Counted from the first letter of the stretch, positions 22,001 to 32,807 are shown. The stretch: DNA of 64,000 nucleotides from Prorocentrum cordatum (GCA_963575745.1 CAUYUJ010018726.1:901112-965111), one strand, 5' to 3'. Numbers and translations are program-made. Notes: a model not told the origin generated them from the sequence alone.

Positions 22001-22359
22001 TGTCGTCCTCCCTGCATGTGCACGCAGGCGCCATGACCCAGCCCTGCGTGTGCACCGATCTCCGGCCCTTAGCGCTGCAGTTTCTCTCTGGGCACTCCTC
22101 GTGTGTTGTGTCTTTCCACCACGTGAGCGAGAATTCCTCATGCGCAGGAGGCGGATGACGAGGCAGAGCAGGAGGATGAGGATGTGATTTTGGCGTTGAG
22201 CGCGTGGCTGTGTGGCCGCTATCTCCTGGACAGAACCTCGCTAAACCTGAGTCCTGAAACCTGAGGCCTCCTTCCCCCTCCTTCAAGCGCGTCGACTCAG
22301 CTTCGGCAGCACCTGGAGTGCAGAGACAGCTCGCAGCACCAGGGCAGCTTTCGGCCCTT

Positions 22360-22495
22360 CACCGCTGCGGGGAGGAGGAGGATGCGCAGGAGGGGCAGGA
22401 GGAGCAGGAGGAGGAGGAGGAGCAGCAGTAGCAGAAGCACGAGGAGGAGGAGGAGGAGGAGGAGGAGGAGGAGGAGGAGGAGGAGGAGGAGGACA
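22360..22495. repeat. (GGA)n/(GCA) microsatellite
   Basis: A purine-rich triplet tract about 190 bp upstream of the relict SL of gene 2. It has no coding meaning. Confidence 0.85.
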
Positions 22496-22683
22496 GGCAC
22501 GGCGCTGCTTCTTGGTCGGCATCGTGGGGCCTCAGCGGGTTTCCCCGCCGCTCCTGGGGAGTCTTTCGGCCAGCACCCATCGAGGCCGCCTGCAGGATCG
22601 GCCCCAGCATTCTCCCGTCGGCTATTGACGCCGCGGTGCAGTCGTAGCTGCTCGTGCATTTTGTATCTGTGCACAAGGCACAT

Positions 22684-22704
22684 CCGCAGCCATTGTGGCT
22701 CCAG
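22684..22704 (+). promoter_or_regulatory. Relict spliced leader, gene 2
   Basis: 21 bases matching the dinoflagellate SL at 18 positions (differences at SL positions 4, 12 and 19 by eye), 81 bp upstream of the start codon. It aligns with the more decayed copy at 7,247-7,267. It shows that the gene descends from a trans-spliced transcript that was copied back into the genome. Confidence 0.75.
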
Positions 22705-22785
22705 GTCTCCGTCGAGCTCCGGGCGGAGGGCGTGTGAAGCCCTTTGTCCGTCCCGCCGCTTCGCAGGGCCTCCTCTCTTCGAGCG

Positions 22786-23466
22786 ATGGCTGGCCGGCGC
22801 ACGCATGCACTCGGCGCCGTTGTCTTCGGGCTGGGGTTCGTCGTGGCTGCACTGGTGGCCCTCAGCTCTGGCAGCGCTTTCGTTGGATCTCCGGTGCAGC
22901 TGAGAGCGAGACAGGGCGCGGTCCCCCTGCGGGCGGAGGGTGAGAAGTCCGTCGCGCTCGTGAAGGTCACCGAGGAGAATGCCATCACCACGGCCAGCCT
23001 CCTGGGCGGCACCGTCGGCCTGCTTACGGGAGGCGTCTGGATCGGGGCGGCCCTCTTCGCGGTGTCGTCCTATTTGTCCAGGCAGGAGGATTCCGATGTG
23101 TCCAAAGCCCTGAAGGGCGTGTCCTCCACCGCCCTCGAGGCGCTCAACTTCGGCGCCTACCTGAATGACAAGTATGCGGTCACGAGCACGGTCAGTGATT
23201 CCTTTGCGAGCGCCCTGGAGTCGAACCCTGAGACGAAGAAGACGATCGACGATGCTTGGAGCGGCGTCAAGGATGCCTACACGTCAGTCGACCAAGACGT
23301 CGGCATCAAGGACACCCTGGGCACCATCCTGGCCTCTGGCAGCGAGCTCGCGTCTCAGGCCGTCGACAAGGCCGTGGAGCTGAACAATAAGTACAAGTTC
23401 GTGGACCAGATCGGGGAGAAGATCTCGGAGGTCATCGATCAGGTACAGTCATCTAAGAAGGCCTGA
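22786..23466 (+). CDS. Plastid-targeted membrane protein, uncharacterised (copy 2)
   Basis: A 226-residue paralogue of the protein at 7,349, about 91% identical. The N-terminal 85 residues (signal peptide, FVGSP motif, transit peptide, start of the membrane helix) differ at one position only, while about 20 differences, including one missing residue, lie in the second half. The ATG at 22,786 is preferred; an in-frame upstream extension has only a TTG start. Domain order is the same: signal peptide, FVGSP, hydrophobic helix (about 68-96), three amphipathic motifs (DKYAVTSTVSD, DQDVGIKDTLG, NNKYKFVDQIG). No introns. Both copies are open and mostly changed by conservative substitutions, which suggests both still encode protein. 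Confidence 0.85.
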   Translation: MAGRRTHALGAVVFGLGFVVAALVALSSGSAFVGSPVQLRARQGAVPLRAEGEKSVALVKVTEENAITTASLLGGTVGLLTGGVWIGAALFAVSSYLSRQEDSDVSKALKGVSSTALEALNFGAYLNDKYAVTSTVSDSFASALESNPETKKTIDDAWSGVKDAYTSVDQDVGIKDTLGTILASGSELASQAVDKAVELNNKYKFVDQIGEKISEVIDQVQSSKKA

Positions 23467-24284
23467 GTCAACGGCGCGCGGCTTGCGATGCAGTCAGCCT
23501 ATTTTTTTCAACGGTGCGAGTCTGCGATACAGTCAATTCGCCAGCGCATTCTAGCGGGCTGGACTCGCACAGAGAACGCATGTTTGTGGGGCCTCAGCGG
23601 TGTTCCTCTCGACTCCTGGGGGACTTTCGGGCCCTCCCCACCACCCAGCAGGGCCGTCTACAGGGGGGAGCCTCTAATTCTCCTTTCGGCGTTATGTTCG
23701 TCGGAACGCTCGTAGCTGCTCGTGCCTGGTTTTGCTCGCAGTCGCCAAGACCGTCGGCACTGTTCTCCGTGCCTTCGCTTGTGAGCGCAGAGCTTTCTCT
23801 AGCGCGAGCAGCATGCTCGCGCTTCAGAGCAAGCGCCTCTTGCGGAGAGGCGCAGGCCCAGGATCGCGCGCAAGGCATGAACTCCTGCTTTTGCATTGTT
23901 GTTGCGCATCGCGCCCTCGAGCACCCCACGAACTCACAAGCATCATTGCTCTCGACCCTGATCACGTCAGCCAGTGCTGAGGGGGACACTTGCGAGACGC
24001 AATCATGGCACGTGGGGGGGACCCTTTCAATTACAACTCGCATGCGAGATACAGGGCGGTTGCTTGTTTATCATCCTATCTGTGGGCCATCGCTATGCGT
24101 GTATGGTTGCGCATATGCAACAGGGAGGCAGACATAGGCTCGTGTGAAAGGGATGCGGGGCCGCATCGCAAAGGATGCAGTTTGATTTGCAGGGGCGTGC
24201 GCCTGCGTGCGTGCTTATACCATGTGCTCAAGTGTCCGTAATATCAGTGCGCATGTACAGTAAACATGTGCCTGCGTCTGCATA
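23467..24284. other. 3' flank of gene 2; no further gene
   Basis: Shares short blocks with the 3' flank of gene 1 (GGCGCGCGGCTTGCGATGCAGT; AGCGGGCTGGACTCGC at about 23,553). The rest has no supported open frame. Confidence 0.5.
23801..23853. other. Two adjacent GC-rich perfect hairpins
   Basis: A 10-bp stem AGCGCGAGCA with loop GCA (23,801-23,823) is followed 9 bp later by an 8-bp stem GCGCCTCT with loop TGCGG (23,833-23,853). No RNA family is recognised. Confidence 0.55.
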
Positions 24285-24286
24285 CC

Positions 24287-24439
24287 AGCTCCCAGGGGGA
24301 GCCCTATCCTTTGCAACGCAGCTTGCGCTCAAAACGTCTGCGGAAGACTGATGTGTGCTCTATGCTCAAGTGAACTGTGCACTACAGGAACCACTATACA
24401 GGATCGAAAACTGTTTGAATGCACATGCACTTTCACACG
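24287..24439 (-). repeat. Copia-type 3' LTR
   Basis: About 150 bp nearly identical to 32,653-32,807; it includes GCAACGCAGCTTGCGCTCAA and AACTGTGCACTACAGGAACC. Differences are a 3-bp deletion, a 2-bp insertion and about seven substitutions. It lies downstream of the RNase H end in element orientation. Confidence 0.75.
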
Positions 24440-24547
24440 GCTTCCCTTCTTCTGTCGATCCTGCAGCCCGGCGTCCCGAGCTTCTGTCGCAGCTTACAGG
24501 GACAAGCATCCGAAATCAGAGAGTACACATGCGTCCCCAGAAAGAGT

Positions 24548-24690
24548 CGACGCAACGAAATTGTCACGAAATTCGGCTCCTAAATGCGTCCGCACGGACG
24601 TACGACGCAACGAAATTGTCACGAAATTCGGCTCCTAAATGCGTCCGCACGTGCGTACGACGCAACGAAAATGTCACGAAATTCATCCCT
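24548..24690. repeat. 55-bp tandem repeat, 2.6 copies
   Basis: Units starting CGACGCAACGAAAT at 24,548, 24,603 and 24,658 contain GTCACGAAATTC and CTCCTAAATGCGTCCGCAC. They lie between the RNase H end and the 3' LTR of the copia-type element. The third unit is partial and diverged. Confidence 0.9.
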
Positions 24691-24799
24691 CGAGTTTGTG
24701 TTTATCCATGGGTTTGTGCACGCATATCTACATATATTAATTGCCGGCTCGTGCATGCAAAAGTTACGTATGGAAAATACGCATCAAAAAATTAAGGTG

Positions 24800-25760
24800 T
24801 AGGAGAGGAGGAGATGAAGCAGGGAATAGGATCAGAAGTAGATGAGGTACTTGAGCCCCCGCGTGGCGTACAAGCCGAAGCTCAAGAAGAACTCGCTGGC
24901 CTGGCCTCCTCAACCTCCGTTTCCCCATAGCCACCCCGTCTCGCAGGGTATCTCGCACCAGCTCCTGCTCACGCCCGATGCTCCAGAGGTTCCCCGCGAT
25001 GATCCGTGCCAGGTGGATCCGAGAGGTTTCCCGGTCCTTGGCGAGCCCGTCTCCGATCATATTCTCGTCGGCCGTCCAGCGCAGCGAAGGTCCACTGTGC
25101 AACAGCCGCTCACGAACGATGGCGATTTCCATCGTGATGGCCTTCTGCCCGGGCAGGCCGCCGGCCTCCTTCGCGAGCCTGTCGTAGACGTCACGTGCAT
25201 CGGTCACCATAGTCTCCGGCCAGCGAATTCAGAGGCCAGCAACATATGTACACGTACGCGGTTAGTTTCCCCTGGAGTGCGGTTCAACGCGGACGTTCGT
25301 GCAGGCAAGACCGCGGAGGGCGTACATGTACATATGTCGTTGCTCGCCCACGAATACCTGAGGACTTGAGGGTGACCAGCGGCGTCTCCATGTTCTGCTT
25401 CTGGCCCGGGATCTCGCGGAGCGCGTCGCCGAAGAAGACCATGCTGTCCGACAACATCGCCAATCCCCGCGTCTCAGCCGCCATGCTCGAACGACATAGT
25501 TACTCGAGGAATCGTCCGGGAGAGGCACTCCAAGACGTTGAATCGGCCCTTCTTGCCGTCACACAAGGTCTTTTCGGCAAGCATGACAGCGGTGCCGGCC
25601 TGGCTGTAGACCTTGACCGTGGCGCTCTCGTCCTTGGTCGGCACCCCGAAGCGATCCGCTCCTCCGAGCGAGGCGTCCGAAACGCCGACTAAGCCGCAAT
25701 TGTCCAAGTCGATGGGCTCGTAGTGCAAGCAAAAGGTCGGCATTGCGCTTGGCCTCATCG
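24800..25760 (-). pseudogene. Copia-type RNase H remnant
   Basis: Minus-strand blocks, in element order: GVSDASLGG (25,680 region, first catalytic Asp), NVLECLSRTIPRVTMS, ETRGLAMLSDSMVFFGDALREI (25,420-25,480) and a tail VTDARDVYDRLAKE followed by LRWTADENMIGDGLAKD (25,060-25,210). These match the RNase H end of dinoflagellate copia polyproteins. The blocks fall in different frames, so the domain is broken. Confidence 0.7.
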
Positions 25761-26876
25761 ATGACCGTGTTCAACTTGAGCAGGTCCCGAACTCGAGCAT
25801 TCCCCTGGCGCCGCTGCAACACCTTAACCGGAAACTGCAAGAAGTACAGCAACTCCTTTGCGACCCACTGAAGAGACCCATTTCCACCGCGGAAGGCGCG
25901 ATTCTCCAAGGCAGTCATCGGCTCGTCGACCTGGCTGGCCCTTTCGCGCGTCAGCTCGACCTTCTGGAGGTTCTCCACGAAAGGCTTCATGTGCACCTTG
26001 ACGGTACCGGAGGCCAGCTTCTCGTACTGGCGGCCACAATGCTCGAAGCTGCCTCTCCTAACTGAGCCGAAACCAACCAATTTGTTCAGCTCCCCGATCT
26101 TGGCCTCAAAGTAAGCGTTGCCCGTACCACGTGCAAGCGCACCAGTCCGGCGAGGGACCCAGTCTCATCCATCAACAGGAACATGCCCATGCACATCGGA
26201 TGCTTCTTGAAGCCCAGGGATACCAGCAGAGAGCTGACCTTCTTCCACCACTTGCGGGGCGCGTCGTTCAAGCCAAAGACGCCCTTGCGAATGACTAACA
26301 GAGATCCTACAGGAACACCCGGTAGCTGTGGCCCATCACGCGGTGGCCAGCAGTAGAGAATTTTGTCCTCCTCCTGGTACTCGCCCTTCAAGAATGCAGC
26401 CGAAACATCTGCAGAGAAAAGCACCCAATTCAATTCTCGCGACCCTTGCTCGCAGAGATCGCCAACAAGATGCAAATCGACTCCCTGCATGCCGTCGGGG
26501 CGTCCCGGCGGATCTCCAGAACGTCCGGGTCCGCATAGCCTGGCACGACTATCCGAGCAGATGCGTTCACTTGCAACGGCTTGCTGGTCGTGCTCTTCCC
26601 CGCGTTCTTGTCCACGAAGACGAAGCGAGACTGCAGCAGGCGGTTCAGCTGACCCTTCTTGCGCAACGTGTTTCTGACCTCATTGGCCTCGTTCGGCGCG
26701 ATGACTGAGGCTGCGTCATTGTCCAACCAAGCTGACCACTGCTTTGCCACCGCCTGTCGGAAGAGAAGCTTGTCGCGACCACTCATGGACTTCCAACGGG
26801 CCTCCTTCGAGCGGGCAGCCTTCGCCAAGAAGGCCTGCGAGATCAACCCCGTGAAGTCGTTAGCTCCTCCTCGCAA
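25761..26876 (-). pseudogene. Copia-type reverse transcriptase remnant
   Basis: Minus-strand blocks: SRFVFVDKN and ARIVVPGYADPDVLEIRRDAPT (26,530-26,650), the palm motif LFSADVSAAFLKGEYQ (26,390 region, first catalytic Asp), KGVFGLNDAPRKWW (26,250) and DETGSLAGLVRLHV (26,130). A typical copia YVDD box is not intact. Frame changes occur near 26,490 and 26,085. Confidence 0.7.
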
Positions 26877-27086
26877 TGGTAGCCGGCTCCTCCGCCAACT
26901 GTTGTGCTTGCGCCAGGGCCTGATCGCGCCTCAAGGCCCGAAGGCCATCCAACCTCCTGGCCTCCTGCAGGCTCATCACCAATTCCTCCAAGTTTTGAGC
27001 TGACCTGCGAACCGCTGGGGCTGCCCGTCGCCGCTCCTCTGCCGGTGGCTGCAGGGGGTCCGCAGACTGCTGCTGAGACTGCGGCT

Positions 27087-28813
27087 TCAGTGGCTCCTCG
27101 GTGGCTGCCTCTTCCTCAGCTGCCGCCTCATCCTCGGCCACTGCCTCATCATCAGCTCCTGCCTCATCCTCAGCTCGTTTTCCTGTGGGGCTATCAGTGT
27201 ATAAATGTTTGCCCCAGGCGCGGCCTCATCCTCAGCTCCTGCCTCATCCTGCTCTTCGGCCAGCTGCCGTCCAGCATTTCCTTCTGGCTCCATGTCCACG
27301 TCCGGCGACTCCTCCTCAGGCACTGCGGGTACTCCAGCAGGGGTTTCACCGGGAAGATCCGCATCTGGTCTCTGTTCTCGCGGGGCCTCGTCACCCAAGC
27401 CCGGCTCCTCAACGATCGGTTCAGCTCCTGCCAGCGCCTGCTCGAAGAGCTCCTTCTCCTTGTTGGCCGTCTCCCAAGAAATCTGCTCTGCGACCGACGC
27501 CTTGCGCAAACTCTCAGGAGCGACCTTTGTTGTCCGGCCTCGGTAGGAAACGAACGCGTTCTGCCGCTCCCAACCGACGAAGATGGCAGGCCCATACCAA
27601 CGATGAGTGACCAAGGGCGTCTTCACGTCGGTCTTGTTGCGCTTGATCTTCCGCCAGAAGTAGACCAGATCGCCGGTGTTCAGGTTCCTGTTGCCCAACG
27701 AGGACCTCCCACCCGCCAGCAGCGCTCGACGAAGTCGGTGCAACGTGTCCAGCTTCTCGAACCCACGTCGCGCAGCCCAAAGCCAAGACATCCTCTTCGC
27801 GAAGTCGGGGCTCCTGTCGGGAGCGTCCAAGCTCGAGATCTCACCGGCGGTCCTCTCGTCAAGCACAGACCAAGGAAGTCGATGGCCACGTCCAAGAACC
27901 CACTGCGCGGGCGAGAAGCCTGAGGCATTCACGCGGGAGTTCTTGGCCCAATTCACCATGGCGGCCAGCCTCCTCATCTCCACGAAGCCCTCGGCGCCAA
28001 CGTCGGCAATGGCTTTCCTGGCAGCCGCCTTCCACCGGCTCTCTCAACCAATCCATTCTGCCAAGGGGCCTCGGCAGCAGTGAAGTGATGTCGAATGCCA
28101 TGCGCCTCCATGAACTCGCCCAGCTCTGCCTCGAACTCCCCTCCAAGATCGGATACCAAATTGCCCATTGGTCCGGCCCAGCTGATCCAGATCGTCTCCA
28201 ACACGCTGAGCACGTTGTCCAGCCTCTTGGAAGGGACAGGGTAGCAGATGGCGAATCTCGTCGCGAGATCTACAACGTTCAAGAATTCATACACCTTATT
28301 TTGGGAGTCCGCCAGATGGAAAAGATCCACTCCGACTCCTTGGCCGAACTCCGTGTAGGTCTCCGCCAGCTTCGCTGTAAGATGGCTCTTTGGCGGGCGA
28401 TTCTCGGCACACACGTCGCAGCGCAATTCCTTCGCCGCCCTGATGGCCATCCTGTTGGCTCCTCCAAGACGAAGCGCACGCAGCAGCAAGGCCTGATCTG
28501 GGTGACCCAGATTCTTGTGCAGCCTCATCACGGCATTCGCGATCGCCTTCGGTACCGGTGGTGGTTGTTGACGCTGCTCACCCGGCGCAGCATTGACGGC
28601 ACCGTCGAGGTCCGGCTCCTCGTCCATCTCGTCGTCTGGCAAGTCCTGCGGCAGCGGCTCATCGTCGAACCCAACATCCTCAGCAGGAAAGGCCTCCTGC
28701 TCCTCAGCGCGACTCCTCCAGAAATGCCGCTCGACTCCTCGAATGATCGCCTGCGCCAGGGCCCTCGTGTACCAGCCGATCGCCTCCTTATCCTTGCTAG
28801 TCATCGACGTCAT
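27087..28813 (-). pseudogene. Copia-type integrase
   Basis: The minus-strand frame 28,813-27,974 holds the HHCC zinc site (His99, His104, Cys132, Cys135) and the catalytic triad Asp163 (GVDLF), Asp222 (VSDLGGEF), Glu257 (NGLVERAG); 34 residues separate the last two, as expected of a DD35E integrase. After a frameshift near 27,980 the second frame (to 27,087) carries the C-terminal domain, with NTGDLVYFWRK and HRWYGPAIFVGWE, then an acidic linker (EEESPDVDMEPE). The linker ends in sequence repeats rich in Arg/Gln. Integrase lies before RT, which sets copia order. Confidence 0.8.
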
Positions 28814-30174
28814 GGTACCATGGACGTGTCGGTCTCGGCACTTCCGCGTGATCTCGTCCAGTAGGTCTGTTCGTCACAAACCGAATGATCTTCTTCAGCG
28901 GCTCCTTCGTCATGGGGTTCTTCACGCCGAACATGCAGAGGTGAGAGGTCTCCTGGAGGGCGTGCCTCTTCGAGAGCAGCCGTAAGATCGGAGGCTGTTT
29001 CCAACTCGTCGCCCCTGCCAGGTTCTCGATGAGATAGATGCCGCCCAACTGGTGCTGGAGCTCGCACATCTCCTCGACAAACTCCAGGATCACCTGCTCT
29101 TCGGCTCGCTCCTTGTCCAGCTTCGCCCTGTCAGCCGGCTTCTGCATGAATTCTTGCAGAAGAGTCCATAGCCGGTAAGAACAGGACATCACCAGACCCC
29201 GCGGCTTCAACCTACCGACCTGCTCCTTGATCTTGTTCATCACCTCGGGTAGCTTCACATCGTCACCGAACTCCAAGGAGTAGGACCTCATCGTCGGATA
29301 CATCTTGCGCTCGGCCGCTCGCTTGATGTTTTGCACGTGCGTGAAGATCTCTCCAACCACCGGGTGATCGGACGTACGGAACCACTCTCCAACATTCAGC
29401 GGCTGCAGCTCTGTCTTCACGCGCGCAGCACCAGACGATGTATTGATCCCCGACATCCTCCTCTTGGCGCCTGGCTCGTCCTCCTGCTCCTGTGGCATCT
29501 CCTCGTCTCCTGTGGCTCCTCCTCTTGCTCCCGTGGCGTCTCCTCTTGCACCAGTGGCGTCTCCTCTTGCTCCTGTGGCGTCTCCTCTTGCTGCTGTGGC
29601 GTCTCCTGGGTCCTCCTGCTTGTCCAGCGGCAGCTTCCTCTTGGCAGCAGGCTCATCCTCGGCAGGCTCATCCTCATCCTTTCGCTGGATCTCCTCGGTC
29701 ATCATCTGCTCCATCGCTGCAGCCATGGCCTCTTGGACTCGAGCGGGAGAGGTCCCCATAGCAGCCCAATCTTTCATGCCCGCGGACAGCAGGCTGTGAG
29801 TGCCCTTTTTGCACACCTTCTTGTTGGCGTTCTCGAACCAGCCGCAGTCGTCAAGGCCGGTCAGGTTGGCACTCCAAGGCTCGCAGCTGTCCGCCTTGAG
29901 CTGCACGTGCCTGCCCTCGCCGCTAGGTGAATTCTGCATCGAACCGCGCGCTGCCAGGAGCGCGGTCAACATCAGCGACGGGCGCCCGGCAGCTCCACGT
30001 ACCGGACAAGCTCGTCGTGGTGGTGATTGCTGCGACGGCTGTTGTGGAGGCTGCTGTGGTTGTGATGACTGTACTTCAGCTCCAAAAGCCTGTCGTTGAC
30101 CATCCTCCTCACGTTTCTGTCTCCTCAGGCGCCGGAACATGCGATGCAAACCCAAATAAGCATGACTCCCAGAA
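28797..30174 (-). pseudogene. Copia-type polyprotein, linker between protease and integrase
   Basis: Minus-strand open frame. It resumes right after the 426-bp insertion with GSHAYLGLHRMF and continues through LTGLDDCGWFENANKK, an acidic region and a run of repeated GDATGAR units (29,500-29,600, an 18-bp DNA repeat), then VKTELQPLNVGEWF and LVMSCSYRLWTLLQE. It ends shortly after PWYHDVDD. No enzyme motif is visible. In related elements this stretch lies between the aspartic protease and the integrase. Confidence 0.6.
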
Positions 30175-30600
30175 CCTCCTCCACTGTGATTCTGTGCCTG
30201 CCTGCCTGAAGCGTGCTGCGTGTCTTGATGCGTTCTTGGCCGCCCATAATGCCAGGAGAGTGTCAGCCCGTGGTACCCCACAGCAGGTTTTTGAGGCACG
30301 CTTGCGCGTCACTGCCTGCCGTCATAAGATGATAGCCGATGCATGGTCCGATGAAGGACAACCGAGGTCTCGTCTGCTCACTCGTGTTGCTGCCCCTCCT
30401 GTCAGTGTAAGTGTTGACGAAGCGCTGCCGATGTGTGCTCCAGGTACGCCGCGTGGCAGGTGGGTGCTCCCAACATGATCCTGACTGCTGGTGCGGTCCA
30501 CGTTTGAACTGCTGGGCTGGCCTGCCCACCACCTTCCGACAGGTGAACTAAAGAACTCAGCGATTTTTGATATATATATATATAAACATGACTCCCAGAA
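30175..30600 (+). mobile_element. 426-bp SINE-like insertion in copia element
   Basis: The insertion is bounded by 19-bp direct repeats, 30,156-30,174 and 30,582-30,600, matching at 18 of 19 positions (core CATGACTCCCAGAA). Removing one repeat and the sequence between restores the copia minus-strand frame, and 426 is a multiple of three. The insert ends in a (TA)n tail next to the second repeat. Long target duplications plus a simple-sequence tail are typical of target-primed (LINE-driven) insertion, so a SINE or a short processed RNA copy is likely. No tRNA-like head was confirmed. Confidence 0.65.
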
Positions 30601-32405
30601 GCAAGAAGTAGATCTCGCACTGTCCTCGAACCTGCAACGCGTTCTGCCCGGAACGCCTCCGCACCGCTAAGATGGCAGGGTGTGAGCACAGCTGCCTCTT
30701 GCGACGGCCTGAAATCCACAATCTGCCAGCCCTCCTGCGGCACCAGGGGCAATAGTAGATGACCTGCTTTGCTCTCCTCCAGCGCGCGTCCAGGATCCTG
30801 ACGTGCAATACCGGGGAAAACGCCTCGATTGCTCTTCAAGTCAATCCTCGTCTCCATCGCCCGCAGAGCGTCCTTGCCCAGCAGAAGAGGCAACCGTCCT
30901 GAGACAGCGGAGGCTCGGAGCACCGCCTGACCACCATGAACGGTGACAGGAACAAAATAAGCCTCCTTGCAAGAAGCTGGCTCGCCTGACTCAAATCGGA
31001 ACTTCTCATTGCACGGCACCGTCCAGAAGGGAAGGCCCCTCTCCTGCAACATGCTCACGTAATCCTCCAGCCACTCTGTGCCGGCTACAGTCCGGTTACA
31101 GCAGGTGTCGCAAGCTCCAGCTGGCAGTAACGCCCTCTCCATGGGCTGCGCGTCACTGAAGAAAGACTCCAACCACACATCGCACACGTGGGCCTCTGAC
31201 TCCGGCTTCTTCTCACAGATGGGGTCGCCCGACCAGTGCCCGAACTTGTGGCAATCGTTGCACCTCGTGACCAACTTCTTCCGCTCGATCTCCTTGCGCC
31301 TCTGGTCGCCGTCCCGGCCTCGTCCTCCTCTTGGGCCTCCTCCTTGGCCCCGGCCCTTCTGGCCTGGATGCGGAGCCGGCGGCGGCGGCGCTCTCGAACT
31401 TGAGCTTGCGGAACTTCGTGGATAGCCTCGAGCTTTCGCCTTCTCCCTCAGCTTGGCGTGGGTCTCCTTGATCGTCACCAGCCCCTCATAAGTACTGTCG
31501 GCTAGCTCCCTGAGGTCCTCCAGGTCGTCCTCCCCCAGCTGACCCGCACGCTCATCCACCGTCGCTGCCAAGGCGTCTAACTCCCTCTCGAAGGCCTCAG
31601 ACACGTCGGCATCATCATGTCCTAATTCGCGGTGCTCCTCGTAGCTCTCCGCGGGAGCCTCCTCGCCATCCTCTGCGGCAGCAGCGTGCGCCTGGAAGCG
31701 CCCAGTCTTCTGATCACGTTGGGCGCCACCTCCTTTACCGAAGCGGCCGCTCGGTGGGAGTCTGCCTCCTCCTCGGAATGCCTCCCGTCGCGGATCCGGT
31801 TCTCGTCGGCGCTCCGATTGGATCACACCGTCGGGGAACAGCTTGATAAGTCCTCTGCGCACAGCGCCGTAATCATATTCACCATCAGTCAATCCAAGAA
31901 GACGCTCCTGCCGATCAAGGGTCAAGCCGGTCTTCTCGAAAAGATGCCAGCCCATGTGGTCTAGGTCCACCTGCAAGCCTTCCTCCTTCATGTCCAGCAC
32001 GGCCTTCTCGAACACCTGCACCCACTCGGCCATCGACTGCCCAGGCCGTCGCTGCAAGCGCTTGTAGAAGAACTCCTGCACCCGGGCCTTCTTGGAGGCA
32101 TCCTCGACCCCCATCGCCTGCTCCAGCTTGGCCATGAGGTGACGAACGCCCTTCGCCATGCCCTCGCGCGTCGGGTTCTCCTGATCCTCCCGCCGGAGGT
32201 CGGCCAGCGGGATGTTCTCCGCGCACTTCCTGGCGGTGCCGGTCAGGCGCTTCGCTAAGCGCGCACCATGGCTGAAGTCCACGTTCAGCTTCTCCGTCTC
32301 CAGGTCGAGCTCCACGTCGCGCTTGTAATTCTTCCAGCCTCTCCGGTCGCCATCCCAAGTCGGAATCCGGCTCCAGGCGTCCACGCTGTCCTCGTTGCCG
32401 GCCAT
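30601..32405 (-). pseudogene. Copia-type Gag and protease region
   Basis: The minus-strand frame starts with ATG at 32,405 (MAGNEDSVDAW). Gag features: RRGWKNYKRDVELDLETEKL, LEQAMGVE, FFYKRLQRRPGQSMAEWV and GLTLDRQERLLGL, then basic and coiled segments and a zinc knuckle CNDCHKFGHWSGDPIC (C-x2-C-x4-H-x6-C, about 31,213-31,262). The protease site reads CDTCCNRTVAGTEW, aligned with the usual D-T-G/A motif followed by RTVAG..W. The frame runs open to the SINE-like insertion at 30,600. The long open frame suggests little decay in this half. Confidence 0.75.
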
Positions 32406-32652
32406 GCCGACGAACAAGAACGACAAGAACACGAAACTGCAAGGCCGTCGGCGCGGCCCGCTCCTGCACGGTCGTCGGCGCGACCTCCTCGAAGAAGATG
32501 CGGAAGGTCTCCGGCAAGGCGGACATGATCAAGGGCGGCGCCTCGATCAGGGCCTCGCTCGGCGGCGGGGCGTGCTCCGGCGCGGCCAAGAGCACCAAGA
32601 GCGGGGCGCAGCAGCAGCGAGGGAACGGAACTCACCGCTCCGCTGCCGTGTG

Positions 32653-32807
32653 AGCTCCCGGGGGGAGCCCGATCTTTTGCAACGCAGCTTGCGCTCAAAA
32701 CGTCTGCGGAAGACTGATGTGACATGCTCTATGCTCAAGTGAACTGTGCACTACAGGAACCACTATCAGGATCGAAAGCTGTTTGAATGCACATGCACTT
32801 GCACACG
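32653..32807 (-). repeat. Copia-type 5' LTR
   Basis: Matches 24,287-24,439 over its full length. It lies about 250 bp upstream (in element orientation) of the Gag start. Confidence 0.75.

Larger units (their letters stand above)
24285..32807 (-). mobile_element. Ty1/copia-type LTR retrotransposon, decayed
   Basis: Minus-strand element with the copia order gag, protease, integrase, RT, RNase H between ~150-bp terminal repeats that are about 95% identical by hand count. Frameshifts or stops separate the domains and one later insertion interrupts the polyprotein, so it is not autonomous. No clear target duplication was found. The high repeat identity suggests that insertion was fairly recent. 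Confidence 0.8.
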
